A DNA stretch of 31,386 nucleotides from an uncultured Lachnospiraceae bacterium (GTDB taxonomy: Bacteria > Bacillota > Clostridia > Lachnospirales > Lachnospiraceae): positions 1 to 31,386 of the forward strand of contig CAJTOL010000035.1 in the NCBI GenBank assembly GCA_910577645.1. The letters run 5' to 3'. Below, one piece after another: positions 28,879 through 31,386 of the stretch (the first letter of the stretch is position 1; the number at the start of each line of letters is the position of its first letter). Under the pieces are notes generated by a model. The model made no database searches. It was not told the origin of the DNA and saw only the letters and a program-made list of their open reading frames with translations. Made by a program: the position numbers and the translations under genes.

Positions 28879-31290
28879 CTATTTCATAACAATATTGATA
28901 ATCTTGCCCGGAACGTAAATTTCCTTTACAATACTGCCGGTAAGCTTATCGGCAATGGCTTTCTTTCCTGCCTCCAGCGCTGTTTCTTTGGATGCCTCTG
29001 CCGGGATGCTTACGGTGCCGCGGGTCTTGCCGTTTATCTGAACGGCAATCTCAATCTCATCATCCTTCATGGCTTCCTGGTCACACTCCGGCCACCGGGC
29101 ATGGAATACGCTGCCCTTTCCGCCTAACTGCTCCCACAATTCCTCGCCAATATGGGGGGCAAAGGGTGCTAACAGGATGGTAAAGGTACGTAAGGTCTCC
29201 TTATCGATTCCCCCCTCTTTCTTTGCCAGCTCCATCAGCTTGTTGTTGTACTCCATAAAGCCGGATACCACCGTATTTAAGCTGAACTGGGAGAAACGCT
29301 GTTCAATGTCAAAGATCAGCTTGTGGCGCAGTTTCACCATCTCTTTGTTTTCTTTTATGTCTTTATCCTTATTGTCGGTTACCAGGTTCCAGAAACGGTT
29401 TAAAAATCTGGCCACACCTTCAATTCCCCTGTCATCCCACTCGGCATCCAGCTCCGGCGGACCTACAAACAGCTCGTAAAGGCGAAGGGCGTCACAGCCG
29501 TAATCCCGTACCAGATCGTCGGGGGAAACTACGTTTCCTTTGGACTTACTCATCTTGATGCCGTTCTTGCCGTTGATCATCCCCTGGTTAAACAGCTTGG
29601 TAAAAGGCTCGTCAAAGTCTACCACCCCGATGTCATGAAGGAACTTGGTATAGAAACGGGAGTATAACAGATGAAGAACCGCATGTTCCACACCTCCGAT
29701 ATACATGTCAACGGGAAGGTATTCTTTTGCCTTCTCCTTTGATACCAGAGCCTCGTTATTTTTATTATCCACATAACGCAGGAAGTACCAGGAGGAACCG
29801 GCCCACTGAGGCATGGTGTTGGTCTCTCTCTTTGCCGGGCTGCCGCAGCAGGGACAGGTGGTATTCACCCAGTCGTCAATGGCTGCCAGGGGAGATTCTC
29901 CGGTGCCGGTAGGCTGATAGCTTTCTACATCCGGAAGGGTTAAGGGAAGCTGATCTTCAGGAACCGGAACATTTCCGCACTTGGGGCAATGGATAATGGG
30001 GATAGGCTCGCCCCAGTATCTCTGACGGGAGAATACCCAGTCCCGAAGCTTGTAGTTTACGGTCTTACGGCCAATGCCCATCTTCTCAATCATGGCAGGA
30101 GCTTCTTTCTTTAGTACTGCAGACTCCATGCCGTTCCAGTCGCCGGAATTGATCATGGTGCCGGAAGCTTCCGTATAGGCTTCGGTCATATTTTCGATTT
30201 CCCTGCCATCCTTGGCGATAACCTGAATAATGGGAATGTCAAATTTCTTTGCGAATTCAAAGTCCCTGTCGTCGTGAGCCGGTACGCACATAATGGCGCC
30301 GGTGCCGTAGTCTGCCAGTACGTAGTCAGACAGCCAGATAGGAGTCTTTTTTCCGTTTAAGGGGTTAATGGCATAGGAACCGGTAAATACGCCGGTCTTT
30401 TCCTTGGCCTGCATACGGTCTACATTGGACTTCATGGAAGCCTCAAAAATGTACTTTTCTACTGCGTCCCTGGTCTCATCTACAGCCAGCTCTTTGGCTA
30501 ATTTATGTTCCGGGGAAAGTACCATAAAGGTAGCGCCGTGAAGGGTGTCAGGACGGGTAGTGTAGACAGTAATCTTCTCGTCTCTTCCCTCTACCGGGAA
30601 CTCTACTTCCGCCCCGTAGGACTTGCCAATCCAGTCGGTCTGCATCTTTTTCACTTTTTCCGGCCAGTCTAATTTCTCCAGGTCGTTTAATAATCTCTCC
30701 GCGTAAGCGGTAATCTTTAACATCCACTGGCGCAGGTTTTTCTTGGTAACCGGCGCGCCGCAGCGCTCGCAGCAGCCGTTTACCACCTCCTCGTTAGCCA
30801 GACCCGTCTTGCAGGACGGACACCAGTTAATGGGGAATTCCTTCTCATAGGCCAGGCCTTTTTTAAACATCTGGACAAAGATCCACTGAGTCCATTTATA
30901 AAATGCAGGATCCGTGGTATTTACTTCCATATCCCAGTCGTAGACAGCGGCAATCTCGTGCATCTGGCGTTTGATATTTGCCACGTTTTCTGCAGTGGAT
31001 TTGGCCGGATGTACGCCCATTTTGATGGCATAGTTTTCTGCCGGAAGGCCGAATGCATCCCATCCCATAGGGTGGATCACATAATGACCCTTTAACATCT
31101 GGTAACGGCTCCAGGCATCGGAAATCACATAGCCTCTCCAGTGACCTACATGAAGGCCGCTGCCGGAGGGGTAAGGAAACATATCCAGACAGTAATATTT
31201 AGGCTTTTTGCCGTCGTTCACATTGATGGGATTTTTCTCCCAGTTGGCGCGCCATTTTTTTTCGATGGCGGTATGGTTGTACTGTGCCAT
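28879..31290 (-). CDS. leuS: leucyl-tRNA synthetase
   Basis: The product is 803 aa, the bacterial length. It charges tRNA(Leu) with leucine. The HIGH-type motif is in MFPYPSGSGLHVGHWRGY, the zinc-binding cysteines are in CPSCKTGLANEEVVNGCCERCG, the editing (CP1) domain has VYTTRPDTLHGATFMVLSPEH and VPAHDDRDFEFAKKF, a second zinc site lies in CPKCGNVPVPEDQLP, and the KMSKS loop reads NGIKMSKSKGNVVSP. The anticodon-binding and C-terminal domains follow. AAAGGAG lies before ATG 31290. A complete, ordinary housekeeping gene. Confidence 0.98.
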   Translation of the reverse strand: MAQYNHTAIEKKWRANWEKNPINVNDGKKPKYYCLDMFPYPSGSGLHVGHWRGYVISDAWSRYQMLKGHYVIHPMGWDAFGLPAENYAIKMGVHPAKSTAENVANIKRQMHEIAAVYDWDMEVNTTDPAFYKWTQWIFVQMFKKGLAYEKEFPINWCPSCKTGLANEEVVNGCCERCGAPVTKKNLRQWMLKITAYAERLLNDLEKLDWPEKVKKMQTDWIGKSYGAEVEFPVEGRDEKITVYTTRPDTLHGATFMVLSPEHKLAKELAVDETRDAVEKYIFEASMKSNVDRMQAKEKTGVFTGSYAINPLNGKKTPIWLSDYVLADYGTGAIMCVPAHDDRDFEFAKKFDIPIIQVIAKDGREIENMTEAYTEASGTMINSGDWNGMESAVLKKEAPAMIEKMGIGRKTVNYKLRDWVFSRQRYWGEPIPIIHCPKCGNVPVPEDQLPLTLPDVESYQPTGTGESPLAAIDDWVNTTCPCCGSPAKRETNTMPQWAGSSWYFLRYVDNKNNEALVSKEKAKEYLPVDMYIGGVEHAVLHLLYSRFYTKFLHDIGVVDFDEPFTKLFNQGMINGKNGIKMSKSKGNVVSPDDLVRDYGCDALRLYELFVGPPELDAEWDDRGIEGVARFLNRFWNLVTDNKDKDIKENKEMVKLRHKLIFDIEQRFSQFSLNTVVSGFMEYNNKLMELAKKEGGIDKETLRTFTILLAPFAPHIGEELWEQLGGKGSVFHARWPECDQEAMKDDEIEIAVQINGKTRGTVSIPAEASKETALEAGKKAIADKLTGSIVKEIYVPGKIINIVMK

Positions 31291-31386
31291 TATTTAACAC
31301 TCCTTTGAATAAATTTTGATACCCTCAGTGAACAAGGGGACACACGGTTCTGCACCACAGATTTGCGATTCTGCGTCGTTACTGTC
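31291..31386 (-). other. leuS upstream piece cut by the window edge
   Basis: The 96 bases hold an AAAGGAG site and, on the - strand, a possible stem CCCTTGTTCACTGAGGG. Clostridial leuS genes often carry a T-box leader; I do not see the canonical T-box core (GGUGGNACCGCG) here, only GTGGTGCAGAACCGTG, so no such call is made. Confidence 0.3.

Noticed and set aside
31291..31386. T-box riboswitch before leuS
   Set aside because: Only GTGGTGCAGAACCGTG resembles the T-box tail; the canonical core and terminator/antiterminator are not seen in the part available, and the window ends.
1..31386. CRISPR array, rRNA, tRNA or intact insertion sequence
   Set aside because: No regularly spaced direct repeats, no recognisable tRNA cloverleaf or rRNA sequence, and no transposase frame were seen.

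Overview
The window looks like a chromosomal segment of a gut-type, low- to mid-GC anaerobic Firmicute, most likely a Lachnospiraceae/Clostridium-cluster bacterium. The evidence is a full-length one-subunit pyruvate:ferredoxin oxidoreductase, meso-diaminopimelate dehydrogenase, YesM/YesN-type two-component genes, a YtrA-type GntR/ABC operon, a VanW/G5 surface protein and strong AGGAGG ribosome binding sites. No rRNA, tRNA, CRISPR array or intact insertion sequence was recognised.

Region 1 (1-~4750) is an accessory island, clearly AT-richer than the rest between about 930 and 3100. It holds a lipoprotein, a perfect 27-bp hairpin, a pentapeptide-repeat protein and a Syd-like (SUKH superfamily) putative immunity protein. 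It also holds several gene tails without heads, a small coiled-coil ORF, an intact DinJ-YafQ type toxin-antitoxin pair, and a decayed stretch that fuses a LytTR-class receiver remnant to a probable relaxase tail. It reads as a graveyard of a mobile or polymorphic-toxin locus. The best clue is that the Syd-like gene starts inside the stop codon (TAATG) of a truncated upstream reading frame.

Region 2 (4766-12200) carries a YesM-like sensor kinase and YesN-like AraC response regulator on the + strand. Convergent to them is a GntR (YtrA type)-ATPase-permease operon on the - strand, with a palindromic operator at its promoter.

Region 3 (12133-22076), all on the - strand, has a hybrid histidine kinase followed by a solute-binding lipoprotein with no transporter permease, then the pyruvate:ferredoxin oxidoreductase with its own promoter and terminator, then a VanW-family membrane-anchored protein.

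Region 4 (22266-31290) has a PHP-domain phosphoesterase facing an alaX-like/AI-2E transporter operon with overlapping ends, a tiny Cys/Gly/Trp-rich protein, three small unknown genes (two flanking a tandem 88-bp structured repeat), a frameshifted MNT nucleotidyltransferase, ddh with a long structured leader, and leuS at the right edge.

The most interesting unexplained signals are: (i) a dispersed hairpin family with the core GATGCTGCAAAATGAAA at gene ends and in one leader; (ii) the tandem 88/89-bp repeat with nested palindromes and a five-codon mini-ORF; (iii) the Cys/Gly/Trp-rich small protein; (iv) the Syd-like immunity gene coupled to a toxin-like tail; and (v) a kinase/binding-protein pair without permeases. 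All functions are inferred by reading translations; no database search was possible.
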